A DNA stretch of 64,000 nt from Siphonodentalium dalli (GCA_032622095.1 CP136067.1:78394705-78458704), one strand, 5' to 3'; positions 36,532 through 47,812 are shown, numbered from the stretch's first letter. Made by a program: numbers and translations. The notes: generated by a model from the sequence alone, not told the origin.

Positions 36532-37638
36532 AGTAAATTAGGTCTGAACTGAGCCTTTATTTATTACTTGATCCAAAACTTCGCCAAAACCTACATAAAT
36601 CAACAAATGGGACGCAAAACTAACATCGGCTTCTATAAGTCATGCGATGACGATTCCCATTTGGCGTATATTTAATGGCGTATATTTAATGAAATAACTT
36701 TTCAAACTCTTCATTCATTATGGAAAAATATTGGAAGCCATAGTATTTTGGAAAGCGTACGGAATGTAAAAAGACGACAAACCGGAAGTCAAAGGTCACC
36801 TGACACTATTTCCTGTTATTAAACGAACGTTTAGTATCACAATTTATAGAATGGGTTTATTGAATGGAATAGGGGTAGGATCATGTAATAAATGTATATT
36901 TCGTGTAATTATCGACATATTTTGTCTCAACTACCAAATCATATATTATATACACAATGTTTTGACTTCAACAGAGCCGTTTCCGTTCAAAAGAGTCGGG
37001 TCTGTTCAAAGTCAGTCGTATTCTTCATGCCTCGAATTTTGATGCAGTATTTTATCACATGTGTTTCGTGCCAGTTATGAAACAAATAAAGGTCGAAAAA
37101 TACAAGAAATACTGTTCTCCAAAATCCTATCAATGCACTACAAATATTAGTCATCCATGCACAAGGGAACAAATAAAGTGCCCCCTCCATGTATATATAG
37201 AACCCACAGTGACCGAGAACATTACATATTTACTTATATCACATGAAACCCCTATTGTATCATTTAAAAAGTCCTTACATTTCCGTGTGCTGTATATACA
37301 TATCACTTGGCAGCGCCAACAAAATGACCGCGCCACGTCTTTGCATTGATTGAGGCGGATTAATACTCTTTCGAAAAGCCGTGCACAACACCAACTCCAG
37401 ACAATGCAAAATGATTACTTTGTTTAATAAAGTTAAACTATTGTCTAACTTCGTTGCATAAAGAAAATAGACTATATTTTCTGTCGCCAGCTACACAGCG
37501 CGCAATTGTCGTAATACTCGTATACGATTGTGAAGCATCTCAGCCAACGCTGTAAATGTATGTATTTTTCAGCTTCTTTTAAGGATATTGATTTGTTAAA
37601 AAGGCATAAAGCTCTAGTTTTTTTCATGTGATCTAAAA
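36532..37638. other. unassigned stretch
   Basis: I see no recognisable gene or repeat. Overlapping frames of 60-96 codons at 36850-37350 occur on both strands and look random. Confidence 0.35.
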
Positions 37639-37787
37639 GATCTTCAACTCGTTATGTTGGGATATAATATTTTATGAAACTCGTTTGATAAATTTGAGTC
37701 ACAACTCGACTGCGACTCGTTGTGAATCAAATTTATTAAACTCGTTTTATAAAATCGCATATATCCCAACATAACGAGTTGGAGATC
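37639..37787. repeat. 149-bp near-perfect palindrome
   Basis: GATCTTCAACTCGTTATG at the left pairs with CATAACGAGTTGGAGATC at the right. The arms continue through TTGGGATATA, AAACTCGTTT and ATAAATTTGA to a centre at ACTCGACTGCGACTCG. Arms are about 65-70 bp. Confidence 0.9.
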
Positions 37788-37876
37788 CTCTATATATACT
37801 TGTACTTATATATTATACTTGTACTGTTTTCTTCTGATGACATGAAGTAAACGACTTTCGATGCATATATATTTTG

Positions 37877-38160
37877 TTTTAAACCCGGCACATATATCAA
37901 CCAGCATGGGAACATGCGCACCTGCGATTTTCAGTTCAGTCTGACTCATTTTGGCGGAGTTATTGCCCTTTTTCGACATAGAATCGTACATCATGGGACG
38001 CATCTTTTCTCCGAGCCTGTATTCCGTTATTTTCCTGTCAATTGTTTTTAAACTCGGCACAGATATCAAACAACATTGGAACGTGCGCACCTGCAATCTT
38101 GAGTTAGGTCGGACTCATTTTGGCGGAGTTATTGTCTGTCCTTTTCCGACATAGAATTGC
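37877..38160. repeat. 169-bp tandem repeat, about 1.7 units
   Basis: AAACCCGGCACATATATC at 37881 and AAACTCGGCACAGATATC at 38050 start matching blocks that end in TCATTTTGGCGGAGTTATTG and TTTTCGACATAGAAT. A single diverged unit lies at 43090-43245. Confidence 0.8.
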
Positions 38161-38194
38161 ACATCCCGGGACGCATCTTTTGTCCGAATGCCGG

Positions 38195-38320
38195 ACGTTT
38201 CCGCACCTGGACGTTTCGGCACCCGGACGTTTCGGCACCCGGTTTTGTGGTTCGGCACCTGGACGTTTCGGCACACTATTGTTCGGCACTTCGGACGTTT
38301 CGGCACCTGATAATTTTCGG
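38195..38320. repeat. GGACGTTTCGGCACC minisatellite
   Basis: About seven degenerate units of 15-20 bp with core GGACGTTTCGGCACC. It is much more GC-rich than its surroundings. Confidence 0.85.
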
Positions 38321-38801
38321 ACCAACGAAACTACCGGTGATGAATATAAATGCATTCTTTATTTCAATAAAATCTTATAATTATATTATTACTAATCATA
38401 CACACTACGAAACGGTAAGCTGCGGTCCCGAAGTGCTTACTAAGCGATATAGCATTGTACATCCTGATAATTGAGGCAATAAAGAGCGTTTGCCTTACTT
38501 CTGTTCGAACTGTTGAAATTACTGATAACGTATTACTTATCTGAGCTTCCTCGTGGTATAGACGGTCGGCGTATTAGCATAACAAGTTAATTAGTATTAT
38601 ATGAATGTATCTACGGTTTTTTTTAAATTACAAGATTTATATGCATATTCTTCCATGCAGACATGCGCCTATTGATCGAAATCGAAAACGTACACCAATT
38701 TTAATAAAACCCAGAGAGGTGGCTTAATTCCTGGGAGGATTTCTTCATTATATTATTAGTAACGATAACACTACCTGATTACAAAACGAATTTGACAATG
38801 A
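38321..38801. other. unassigned stretch
   Basis: It holds one AATAAAGAGCGTTTGCC motif near 38477. Otherwise I see nothing. Confidence 0.4.
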
Positions 38802-38820
38802 CCGCTGACATAACAAATTA
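38802..38820. repeat. target-site duplication of LINE, 3' side
   Basis: CCGCTGACATAACAAATTA is repeated exactly at 42828-42846. It directly precedes (on the plus strand) the element's 3' end. Confidence 0.92.
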
Positions 38821-39334
38821 TATATATATCTTTATTGCCTCCAGTATTGAAGATTTAACAAGACATAGTATACATGAATGTAACATAAATACATTTAGCA
38901 ATCAAGAAGTAATGAAAAGACAGACAAGAGAACAAACTACCGAGGAAAAGAATACCATTCTAATTGTATGTACACGAACACGAGCTTACATATCACATCA
39001 ACAGAAAACACACACCCTCTCGACCACACCCGTACGCATATACAATCTAACACATGGCGCAGACACAAACACAACCGTACATACATACGTTATGATGCAC
39101 TGTCACAACAGCACACCATAAGCAGGTGCATACAATTACAAAAGGAACTCTAGTTGGAGTTGGATTCGCTTAGAAGAATCTCTCTCCCCAAAGAGTCAGC
39201 AAACGCAATGCCCTTGCTCGACAATAGCTCCCCTATAAATGTATGCACCCATTAAGTGGAATAGACTATATGTAGGATGATGTTGCGACAGTGCAAACGC
39301 TAGCGCAAGAAAACATATACACACACGTATACAC

Positions 39335-39373
<39 letters not shown>

Positions 39374-42300
39374 ATCACACCCTCATATACACATACCTAT
39401 GCATACATATATATATATAATGATTTATTAATTTATTCATGTTTATTTAATTTGTCGTCTTCGGATTTTATGGACAGGACAGAATGTGGTACATTTAAGT
39501 ACGACTTATGGTGAACACCCGTAACGTTCAAACTTCAAAGATCAAAGGTTGTTTAACACAAACCGTCATGCGTAGTGGCTGAGAGTTCGACATAGCGCCT
39601 CCAAATTAAGTTTGTGTGAAGAACAATGAATCTCGTAAACTTTGATGTATCCTCAACTTGCTCAAGAAATGTGAATATATCACGTGGAAGATGTGTGAGA
39701 TGGAGCAATACGAGGTCGCTGTTGCTGAGACTCGTGGCCCATACGAATAGCGGTATGCCGAAACGATCAATCATCTGGTACCACATTTCGTTTCTGTGGG
39801 AATGCATAAGTGGGCTACTGCATGAGATAAGTGCGTGCTCGATAATATCAGAGTGTGACTGACAGCATAATGTGCATGTGTTTTGTTGAGAGAATGCGCT
39901 TCCTGCGATGAGCTGACCGACTGTGATAAATGCAATCTTATGCATAGGGTATTTACGACATGTTCTCCATAAGTGACACATAGTAGGGTTTGGTTGAATT
40001 TCTCGAAAACGCGCAAATGAAGTGTCACAATTTGTTCTCTCTGTCCATTTCTGTACGCATTTGTCGTTAATCGCGGTTTTTGTAATGCGTTTCCATTCGG
40101 ATTTCAGAGGAAATGAGCAGAAATGAGCATACTGATGCATATGCTCGGATAGGTTGTATTCAACAAGAGTGTTGTTAATGTCGCTGATGAAGGAATTTGG
40201 GTTTTCCAGTTGTCCCGTGAAGTACATGTGAAGTCTTGTGACAAAAATTTCCTTGCAAGCTTTGCCAGGAGGCATACGGCATAGGCTTCCAAACAAATTG
40301 AGTTTCCTGGCATCAATCAATGACTTGATAGGATGGATGCCAAGCATCCCCAAAACGATATCAGTGCGAGCACGTACAGGAAGTCCCTGGATATGCTTGA
40401 GGCAGAAGCGATGAATTTTCTCAAGAGTTGACCAATGGGTTTCTGATAGACCACACAATAGTTCAGATCCGTATAGACCCTTTGGAATAATTATGGATCT
40501 GTAAAGAGTTTCGCAACTTTGAGGGGTGATTCCACCTGCATACATACCAGCATTGCTCAGCATGAAGTAGGTGGATCTTATTTTGTTGACAATACAGTCG
40601 ATGAACTCACGAGCGAAGTCGCTTCTATGCAACGTTATGCCAAGATGGGTTATGTGATCAGTTTCGTCTACATACCCGTCACCAAGTTTCCATCTCCTTG
40701 GATGCACAGGCAGATTCTTCACTTTTTCATTGAATACAATGGTTTTACATTTCTGTGCGTTGTATGTAAACCGCCACAATCGGCTATACATTGTGCAAAT
40801 ATCACAGAGGCGTTGTAGGCCCACGTTTGTGAGCGAAAAAAGCGTCATATCATCCGCTTGAGTTGGCGACGCGCAGTTTGTGGAGACAATCCGAAGACCA
40901 TAGTTCGATGCCTCGAGTTCATATAACAGATCATCTATATACAACATGTATAAAAGAGGGGATAAAATTCCCCCTTGTCGCGTCCCTTGTAGTATTTTGA
41001 TTTCCCTTGACATTGATTTACCATAATTGACGAAGCACGAAAAGCCCGACAACATCTCCCGTAGTATGAACCATATATGTCCACGGAAACCACGATTGTA
41101 AAGTTTGATCAATAGGCCGTCTAACCACACAGTATCAAAGGCTTTACGGACATCTAGGAAACATGCATACAGCTTACTATTCTGCTCTGATGTGTAATTG
41201 ATGCATTCGCTAACAACATATGATGACATTAAGCAACTTATTTCTTTCTGGAACCCGTTCTGAAGGGGGTGAACTTTAACGAGATATGGTGTATTAATTT
41301 CGAAGCGATTGAGCAGAACCTTTTCCAGGAGCTTATAGAATATGGGTAAGAGTGTAATTGCTCTGTAGCTATCGAACTTGTTCTTTGGTTTGTCTCCACC
41401 CTTATGCAAGGAAATCATTAATCCCGTCTTGGCCATTTTTGGAACATGTCTGAGTTTCAACATCATAGACAGCATGTATGCTGTGCAGTTGAGCAATGTA
41501 TCGCCACCATGTACCACATGCTCATAGCATATGCGGTCGGGACCTGGGGCTTTCCCCTTTTTGGCATTACTAATAGCGTTATTGAGCTCTCTGTGTGATA
41601 TCTCATAAATGAGAGATTGGTCTACTTTAGAAGGTGACTTATGTTCAGAAATATCTGCAATCAAAAGTTGTATCTTCTCCAGATGTTCTGAATCGAAAGT
41701 GGGCGATTGTAGAGGTGAATATAGTTGTTCATAGTAATCTGCCCATGCAGCGGTGATGTCCGACGTATTCCGGATTATTTTGCCATTTACATTGAATAAT
41801 TTACTATCCGGTTTTGATTTCGATCTTTTGTTGTTAAAGAGCTTGAAAAAGAGACCCTGGTCTAACTCAGCTGAATTATCAATTTGTTCATTTTGAGCAG
41901 ACATGTATTGCCCATTACATTTGCGAAGTTCGCGGCGAAATTTGCGTTTAGCTTCTTTATAGTTGCCGTAGCTGATATTTACAATACCTCTCGGTCTCCC
42001 TTCTTCTAGCCATCTATTTCTAGTATTGCGCATTTCGCAGTGGAGTGATTCCAAAGAGTCGTTCCAATACGGTTTGGCGAAAGATTTGAAAGACTTTTTT
42101 GGTATGTGCTGCGTTGTAGCTTTGTTTATCGCACGAACAACAGAATCGTAGTACGAATCGAGATCATCGATGTCAGATATGGCAAAGTTCGGAAGACTGT
42201 CCTGCACGGCGGTTTGATAAGCATTGATTAAGTCTTCCGAGGCAGTGAACTTTTTCCAATTGCATGCTGAAATTTGGTTTTCTGAGCGACCCATTTTATT

Positions 42301-42829
42301 ATTATGTGGGTAATTTATGACCATTTTAATTGGCCTATGATTAGAGACATCCAGTGAATCGTCGTCGATGATTTCGATTTTCTGTACTAGGTACGATTCT
42401 TCCTCGGGAATGAGGATGTGGTCTATCATGGTACCTGGTCCACCATCGGTGGGTACGTATGTCGCAGAAGGCCCAATACAAGCGTCAGTATTGTTGACAG
42501 ACACCAGTGATTTTTGTGAGATAAGTTTGGATAAACTTCTATTTCTGGCATCCGATCTCTGTACACTGCCGTTAAAGTCACCCATCACAATGACGTGCCC
42601 TATTTCTGTGTACATATCGATAAGGTCTTGCACACGATTTATATAGTCTCTATACATTGTGACTGGGTAATTGCTGGAAGGGAGGTACACCTGAAAGATG
42701 TATACATACTGTGATTCTGATATCTGTATTTGAATGCCACAAATGCGATCGTCGTCGTATTGGATGACTGAAACGGCACTGTCCAAACTAGCATGCCATA
42801 TAATGGCAACTCCGCCTTTCGGCCTTCCC
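38821..42829 (-). mobile_element. 5'-truncated, recently inserted LINE (APE type)
   Basis: The insertion is about 4.0 kb and is bounded by a perfect 19-bp target-site duplication. It reads on the minus strand, with a long ORF2 (39553-42837), a 3' UTR of about 730 bp that includes a CA microsatellite (39340-39372), and a terminus reading GGAGGCAATAAAGATATATA in its own orientation, with no long poly(A). Truncation removed ORF1 and the N-terminus of the endonuclease, the normal result of incomplete target-primed reverse transcription. Short-repeat tails and the ORF2 layout fit the CR1/L2/jockey-like part of LINE diversity; I cannot name the clade by eye. Confidence 0.93.
39340..39372. repeat. 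(CA)n microsatellite in LINE 3' UTR
   Basis: An AC run of about 33 bp within a longer CA-rich part of the 3' UTR. The older copy at 0.96-2.57 kb also has a CA/CG-rich 3' UTR. Confidence 0.9.
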
Positions 42830-42837
42830 GCTGACAT
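39553..42837 (-). CDS. LINE ORF2: endonuclease (truncated) / reverse transcriptase
   Basis: The frame is open for 1094 codons. Residues about 8-172 are the C-terminal two thirds of an exonuclease-endonuclease-phosphatase domain: GGVAI, MGDFN (85-89), IDHI (138-141) and SNHRPIK (166-172). The last usually reads SDH, so the aspartate next to the catalytic histidine is asparagine here. The N-terminal catalytic strand of the domain is missing. A linker leads to the reverse transcriptase (about 410-740): KGKAPGPD (427-434), YRAITLLP (491-498), LDVRKAFD (561-568), TRQGGILSP (619-627) and the catalytic QADD (660-663). The C-terminus has C988-x2-C991-x9-H1001-x4-C1006, a zinc-knuckle-like motif shared with the copy at 1653-2571. 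The start ATG (42835-42837) lies in the duplicated target sequence, so the true element began further upstream. The reverse transcriptase looks intact, the endonuclease cannot be. No frameshift or stop is seen. Confidence 0.93.
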   Translation of the reverse strand: MSAGRPKGGVAIIWHASLDSAVSVIQYDDDRICGIQIQISESQYVYIFQVYLPSSNYPVTMYRDYINRVQDLIDMYTEIGHVIVMGDFNGSVQRSDARNRSLSKLISQKSLVSVNNTDACIGPSATYVPTDGGPGTMIDHILIPEEESYLVQKIEIIDDDSLDVSNHRPIKMVINYPHNNKMGRSENQISACNWKKFTASEDLINAYQTAVQDSLPNFAISDIDDLDSYYDSVVRAINKATTQHIPKKSFKSFAKPYWNDSLESLHCEMRNTRNRWLEEGRPRGIVNISYGNYKEAKRKFRRELRKCNGQYMSAQNEQIDNSAELDQGLFFKLFNNKRSKSKPDSKLFNVNGKIIRNTSDITAAWADYYEQLYSPLQSPTFDSEHLEKIQLLIADISEHKSPSKVDQSLIYEISHRELNNAISNAKKGKAPGPDRICYEHVVHGGDTLLNCTAYMLSMMLKLRHVPKMAKTGLMISLHKGGDKPKNKFDSYRAITLLPIFYKLLEKVLLNRFEINTPYLVKVHPLQNGFQKEISCLMSSYVVSECINYTSEQNSKLYACFLDVRKAFDTVWLDGLLIKLYNRGFRGHIWFILREMLSGFSCFVNYGKSMSREIKILQGTRQGGILSPLLYMLYIDDLLYELEASNYGLRIVSTNCASPTQADDMTLFSLTNVGLQRLCDICTMYSRLWRFTYNAQKCKTIVFNEKVKNLPVHPRRWKLGDGYVDETDHITHLGITLHRSDFAREFIDCIVNKIRSTYFMLSNAGMYAGGITPQSCETLYRSIIIPKGLYGSELLCGLSETHWSTLEKIHRFCLKHIQGLPVRARTDIVLGMLGIHPIKSLIDARKLNLFGSLCRMPPGKACKEIFVTRLHMYFTGQLENPNSFISDINNTLVEYNLSEHMHQYAHFCSFPLKSEWKRITKTAINDKCVQKWTERTNCDTSFARFREIQPNPTMCHLWRTCRKYPMHKIAFITVGQLIAGSAFSQQNTCTLCCQSHSDIIEHALISCSSPLMHSHRNEMWYQMIDRFGIPLFVWATSLSNSDLVLLHLTHLPRDIFTFLEQVEDTSKFTRFIVLHTNLIWRRYVELSATTHDGLC

Positions 42838-42846
42838 AACAAATTA
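42828..42846. repeat. target-site duplication of LINE, 5' side
   Basis: An exact copy of 38802-38820. The first three bases (CCG) could be microhomology at the 5' junction, making the strict duplication 16 bp. It supplies the first codons of the open frame on the minus strand. Confidence 0.9.
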
Positions 42847-43089
42847 GCACGTATAGTCGGATTATAGTCTTATAAATCATTATTACAATAACACATGTAT
42901 CAACTTATATGGCTCTAATAACAGTCGGTCTCAATATCGTCACCGATTAAAATGTTTGCCACTTAATGTGTGCGGTCTCATATTACAAAGCTATAAAGAC
43001 CACAATGTGTTTATTATACAGCATCGACATTGCGATTGCGAATTTTCATATTCTCGGTGTCAAAACTCAGAGAACGAAGATCATAGTAT

Positions 43090-43245
43090 CTGGAGCCATA
43101 TTTATATAAGATATATATTCCGTCATTTTCCAGTCCATGTTTTTAAAAAAACTTGGCACAGATGTCAACCGGCATGGCACGGCATGGCAATTTTGAGTTC
43201 AGTCGGACTCATTCTGGCGGAGTTATTGCCATTGCTAATGGGGAG
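43090..43245. repeat. single diverged unit of the 169-bp repeat
   Basis: ATTCCGT.ATTTTCC, AAACTTGGCACAGATGTCAAC and GTCGGACTCATTCTGGCGGAG match the array at 37877-38160 in order. Confidence 0.7.
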
Positions 43246-44378
43246 AATATTTATTGAAACACTTACTTCAGTGTTACCTTTTTACCTTAGAGATGCGTAT
43301 CTATGGCGAGATGCGAATCGGACGTGTGTGTCCCAGATGGTTTTCGGAAGATATCTTAATTCATAATCAATTAAATAAATCATATTCATGCTGCATTTGA
43401 GCTTAATGATAAGTGACACATATCATTTTCAATATGGTTGCTGTCCGCCAACGTTTGCGCATGCATGTTATATGGTTCTCGACGACCTATATAGAATTTG
43501 CTGATTATTTTGGTCCTCATAAGGTACATGTATTTCTAGTTATTGTGGTGTTCGATAATTTGATAAATTTGGTGAATTGACTGTTCAAATGAAATACATG
43601 TGCATGGGTTAAGTTTGAAATTGTGCTCTCCGATTTGCATATTAATTTTTATATTCGAATGACAAATTCAGTTACTACATGTATAAGGTATGTTACCTGC
43701 TAATAAACGACGGGAAGGGGGTGATGAGACCCTATATTTACTGTGAAATTTGCTTCGGTTCTTTTTTGTTAGACCAAAGATATAATTTTCCACACTTGCT
43801 CAATTTTTGGACTGAAGTGGTCATCAGTTGAAGAACATTTTCCAATCATATAGGTAGCCCCGTGTTGGAAAGCGTGAGGTCCTTGTTGTTGGAATATTCT
43901 AACCCAATTGGGTGAAAATATAAGTTGGGAATTCTAACATATGCAGGCCAAGTCAGGCTCTGAGTTTGATGTTCGTGTTATATGGCATTTTATTGACATG
44001 GAAAAGTATAGAGTGTGTCGCTCAATATATGCTAGTATTTGTTACACGCGAAGGCCAACCTATATATAGCGGGGAGCGACATCGTTTGATTAAACTCAAA
44101 TGGTCGGACATCTGATCCGGTCAGCGATGCTTGGCACGAATTCGAGCGATATATATATGGTATAAACAGGGTTAGTTTAAACATATTTTATTGCTATATA
44201 TTCATGTATATATACATTTCACTCTTCAGAAATTGGAGGACAATAAAGGTATATATATATATATAGACAAGGCGAATATATAGTTGGTGTATTTATAATG
44301 TGTATACTATTGAAGCGGGTTGGACAACGGTGGGGCGTTGTATGAAGAGCAATAATCTGCGATGCCATTTAGTCCATT
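43246..44378. other. unassigned stretch
   Basis: I see no gene or repeat other than short TA runs. Confidence 0.4.
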
Positions 44379-44883
44379 TTATATATATATATGCTTCAGT
44401 GAGATCTTGATTACTGCATGGTTACTGAGGGGGCGTGATAAGACTAAGATAAGTACTGGATTAATGGTCTGATGTGTGGTGGGAGTTGTGGCCAGGTCGG
44501 GCGGTGCCTCACTAAACAAAGTATAATGCGGCAAACAAACACAAAAATAAATTATTTCAGTTAGTGAAACAAAGAAATTTATATATTGGGTAACTCCCAT
44601 ACATGTATGTAATTTTGTTTTGTATTATATTTTGTAATAAGTAAGCAGTTTTGTATAGTAAGACAGATCCAAGTCCAATGTATTTATGAACGGCCATGAA
44701 CATTTCAGTATTATCGCGGTCACTAATTAAGGGGTTTCCTATTACTAAGTTTTCCAGGGTTATATTGCCAAATTGTATCAAATAATCGAATAGTTTCTGT
44801 CTTATTTGTGAATAATAAACACATTTAAAGAAGTAGTGATAAACAGGGTTGTAAGTGGACGGGTCAGGTTGGTAACTTACCAA
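44379..44883 (-). pseudogene. C-terminal fragment of a second LINE family (tentative)
   Basis: The minus frame 44883-44557 reads YHYFFKCVYYSQIRQKLF and, further on, NLVIGNP and a VHKYI segment. That order (HYFF-C-Y-x-R--LF, then a GNP turn, then a short helix) is characteristic of the extreme C-terminus of several invertebrate LINE ORF2 proteins. It does not match the ORF2 of the 38.8-kb element. The overlapping frame 44379-44600 is probably 3' UTR. A TA run at 44380-44393 could be its 3' tail. The reverse transcriptase is absent, so the piece is 5'-truncated. Confidence 0.5.
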
Positions 44884-47263
44884 ACTGATACGTCCATTTA
44901 CCGACGTTTACTAAATTCTTATATTGCGCATGCTTGACGTGTGAAGTTGGAAGTTTTCGCCCTAAACCTCCCTGATATTTTCACTCAGCAGTTGAAAACT
45001 GTGATATAAGATGAATATTGAATGAGTGAATTCCTAGCTAGAATTTGGCTCCCCTGATCTTTAAAATCAACAAGAAGTTAGTGTTAAGCAATAGCCTTAT
45101 GTATTCATATACATGGATGCTACTGGTGTGTGCATGTACTTCATCCAATACTCATCGGTGTGTGTATAATGCATCGTATAAAGTCACGTGTGCGGATTTA
45201 ACCATTTTTTCTCCCCCCCCCTTATGAACTGCAAAGTGATTCACGGTGACATGTCAATGTGTGCTTTGAGAACCGTGCATCGAAATACTATTAGGTATTC
45301 AAGTTTGTATATCTGCGATAATGCTAAATGTCCTTCATATTAGAATCTGCAAAACAAATTAAAACAGCACAAATCGCATGGATTCTAATCCAATCTGGAC
45401 CATAGCGCAATCAGCGCCTCCGAGGTTATATTCTCTACTTTACAATTTAAAACAGGCGTCTGTGGAATATGCATCTCTAGACAAATAGCATAATTACAAA
45501 TTGTATCACAGAAATACGGTTTGTGATAGAAATCCCATGGTGCTGTGAAACGTGATGAGGTTGAGATGAAGGGATGTGCGAGATTACTTTGACGCCCGTG
45601 CCTGTAATCTGCGGAAAAATCTCTATTGCAGTCCCGGAAAGTTCTCTGAGATTTAAATCGAGGGATATAGTTTGATTAATTGGCTGCTCTGAATAAATCG
45701 GAGTTTGATTTCGGTCCCGCAGCGGTGAGTAGCAGCGAGTTTGTTGATACAAACGCAGAACGCGCCGAAACAGGCGGGCCTGTGAGGTGATTAAGAATCC
45801 ATGTGCCAACTGGTATAGGGATATCGATGTAGTCCGATCACAAAATTGTATGATATTTGTACGTGAATATCGTCACGTTGAGACATATACCGAGCTGCGT
45901 CATGGCAAACGAAAGACTAAGTGCACATGCACGTGACCAAATCGTATTCTCGGAAGCCCGGAGGAAGTACCATAACTTTTTCAAGTGCACACCCTAAGAA
46001 CTGAAATTTCCAAGTATGTGAGGCTATATTTTCACCCCCTCTCGATTTGGAAACTTCCAACTTATACATGTAACTGAAACGTTCCAGCTCATATCTTTGG
46101 AAAGTGTCCCACATGTGGGCCCACAGATGGCCAATTCAGTTGAAAATATGAAAATCATGATCTATAAACAAAATAGATTACACTAAATATTGGTTCGAAC
46201 ATTAACTAACAGAGCAAATGAACCTATTTTAACTTCTGAATTTTCCAATGCTCGCTTGTTTTTATCGTCTACTGGGTTGTCCTAGTCAGTAACAGATGGT
46301 GAATCAGGGAGCTAAATGTGTTAAGAGTGCTAGAGGTGAGGGTAACTGAAGAATGGACTTCACGTGACACGTTATTAAAGGATGAAATCTTGTTTATTTA
46401 ATTTGTACATCATATCTTACTAATTTAAACTTGTGAATTAATGGGGGGTGGATTTTTGTGAGTGAGAAATTTATTTAACTAGCCGCTGTAGTTATGGGTT
46501 TTTCCATGTAAAATTTGGCTGCGGGATAGCCCCGTAGTACACTTGGGGATTTATTTTTAAATGTAAACGCATGACTTATGATTTTTCTTGCATTTTCGTG
46601 ATCAGCTGGTGTCAATCTAGCTGTGTAAACATCACTGGAGTGGCCTGCATGCCTTCAATTCGGTAAATTTGGCTGAAACGTCGTCTATATATGTGAAACC
46701 ATTTAGTTCAAGGATTCCTATAACGATTCTGCATGCTGGATATTATGGGTGCATCTGCGTGTATATATTATAGAGCGTTAAATGTAGGCATACCTATATA
46801 CGAAACAACAATCATTACCAACCAAATCCTACAACTTATTGTGAATCTCAAAAACGGGTTGAACATATTAGGTGAAGTTCATAGGGAAGAAGTTAGCAAA
46901 CACAAATTAAGTTTCTATACAGCACCTTAACGGATAGCTTACAAAATGGTTTATTATACCTCATATTAAAAGCCTATGTTAATTTCCCATAGGGTGTGAT
47001 TTTACAATTTGCAATGTTTCCCGCCCATGACACATTGCCGGTCACCATTTTTTGCAATGTTTACCGCTCCGACCGAAAGAGCCCGAACATGTTCACGGAA
47101 GCACCCGAACGAAATTTTATGACGTATTTTGACCGTGGCATTCAAACCGGAAACACCAAATTGTCACGATTCAGACGACTTCCGCACTCTTCAAAGTAAA
47201 CATCATGGATGCCGGTGTCAAATCGAAGCGATTCGCGGATGTTTCACATGGTTAGTCGGTATA
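44884..47263. other. unassigned stretch
   Basis: No recognisable gene. C9 lies at 45213-45221. A 110-codon minus frame (45477-45809) does not resemble a family that I know. Confidence 0.35.
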
Positions 47264-47412
47264 ATAAAAACAATGGTGACGTGGCTCGAGGGCAACATTG
47301 CGGATAGTCTCCCCTTGGAACCAATGTCTCCCTCGGCTCCGCATCGGGAGACATTGGTTCATGGGGGAGACAATCCGCAATGTTACCATCGAGCCACGTC
47401 ACCATTTTTATA
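47264..47412. repeat. 149-bp near-perfect palindrome
   Basis: AATGGTGACGTGGCTCGAGG at the left pairs with TCGAGCCACGTCACCATT at the right. The arms continue through CAACATTGCGGAT, GTCTCCCC and CCAATGTCTCCC to a loop of about 13 bases. It is notably GC-rich for this window. GGTCACCATTTTTT also occurs about 370 bp upstream (47040). Confidence 0.92.
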
Positions 47413-47684
47413 ATGACATTAAAGGGGTAAACTTGAGTTTAAAATAAGATTCCTAACTGGTGTGCCTGTATAATACCTTATTGATCTATATCTGAATGGA
47501 ACTATTTCACCGGAGATGTCCTTTTAATGTTTACATACGCTGCATCGATTCTTCGCTGTTAATGCATCAGCTGTATATAGATAATAACAAGGTTACGTTC
47601 ACACACTGCAAATCTCGAGGCACAATTGCAGTAACTTTGCGCACATGGAAAATTGTTGAGTGATTCACTTCGAAATACGGAAAA

Positions 47685-47812
47685 TGCGACTACGATGGTT
47701 GTGTCTGCGTACAGAGCTGTGAAATTCGTCTACGATTGTTGTGTCTGCGATTAGAGCTGTGAAATGCGACTACGATAGTTGCGTCTGGGAATATATATAT
47801 AGAGCTGTGAGA
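47685..47812. repeat. 40-bp tandem repeat, 3 units
   Basis: TACGAT(G/T/A)GTTG(T/C)GTCTG recurs at 47691, 47731 and 47771, each followed by AGAGCTGTGA. Confidence 0.9.

Noticed and set aside
39626-42646. Plus-strand and off-frame minus-strand frames within the LINE
   Set aside because: They are shadows of the 1094-codon ORF2 in other frames.
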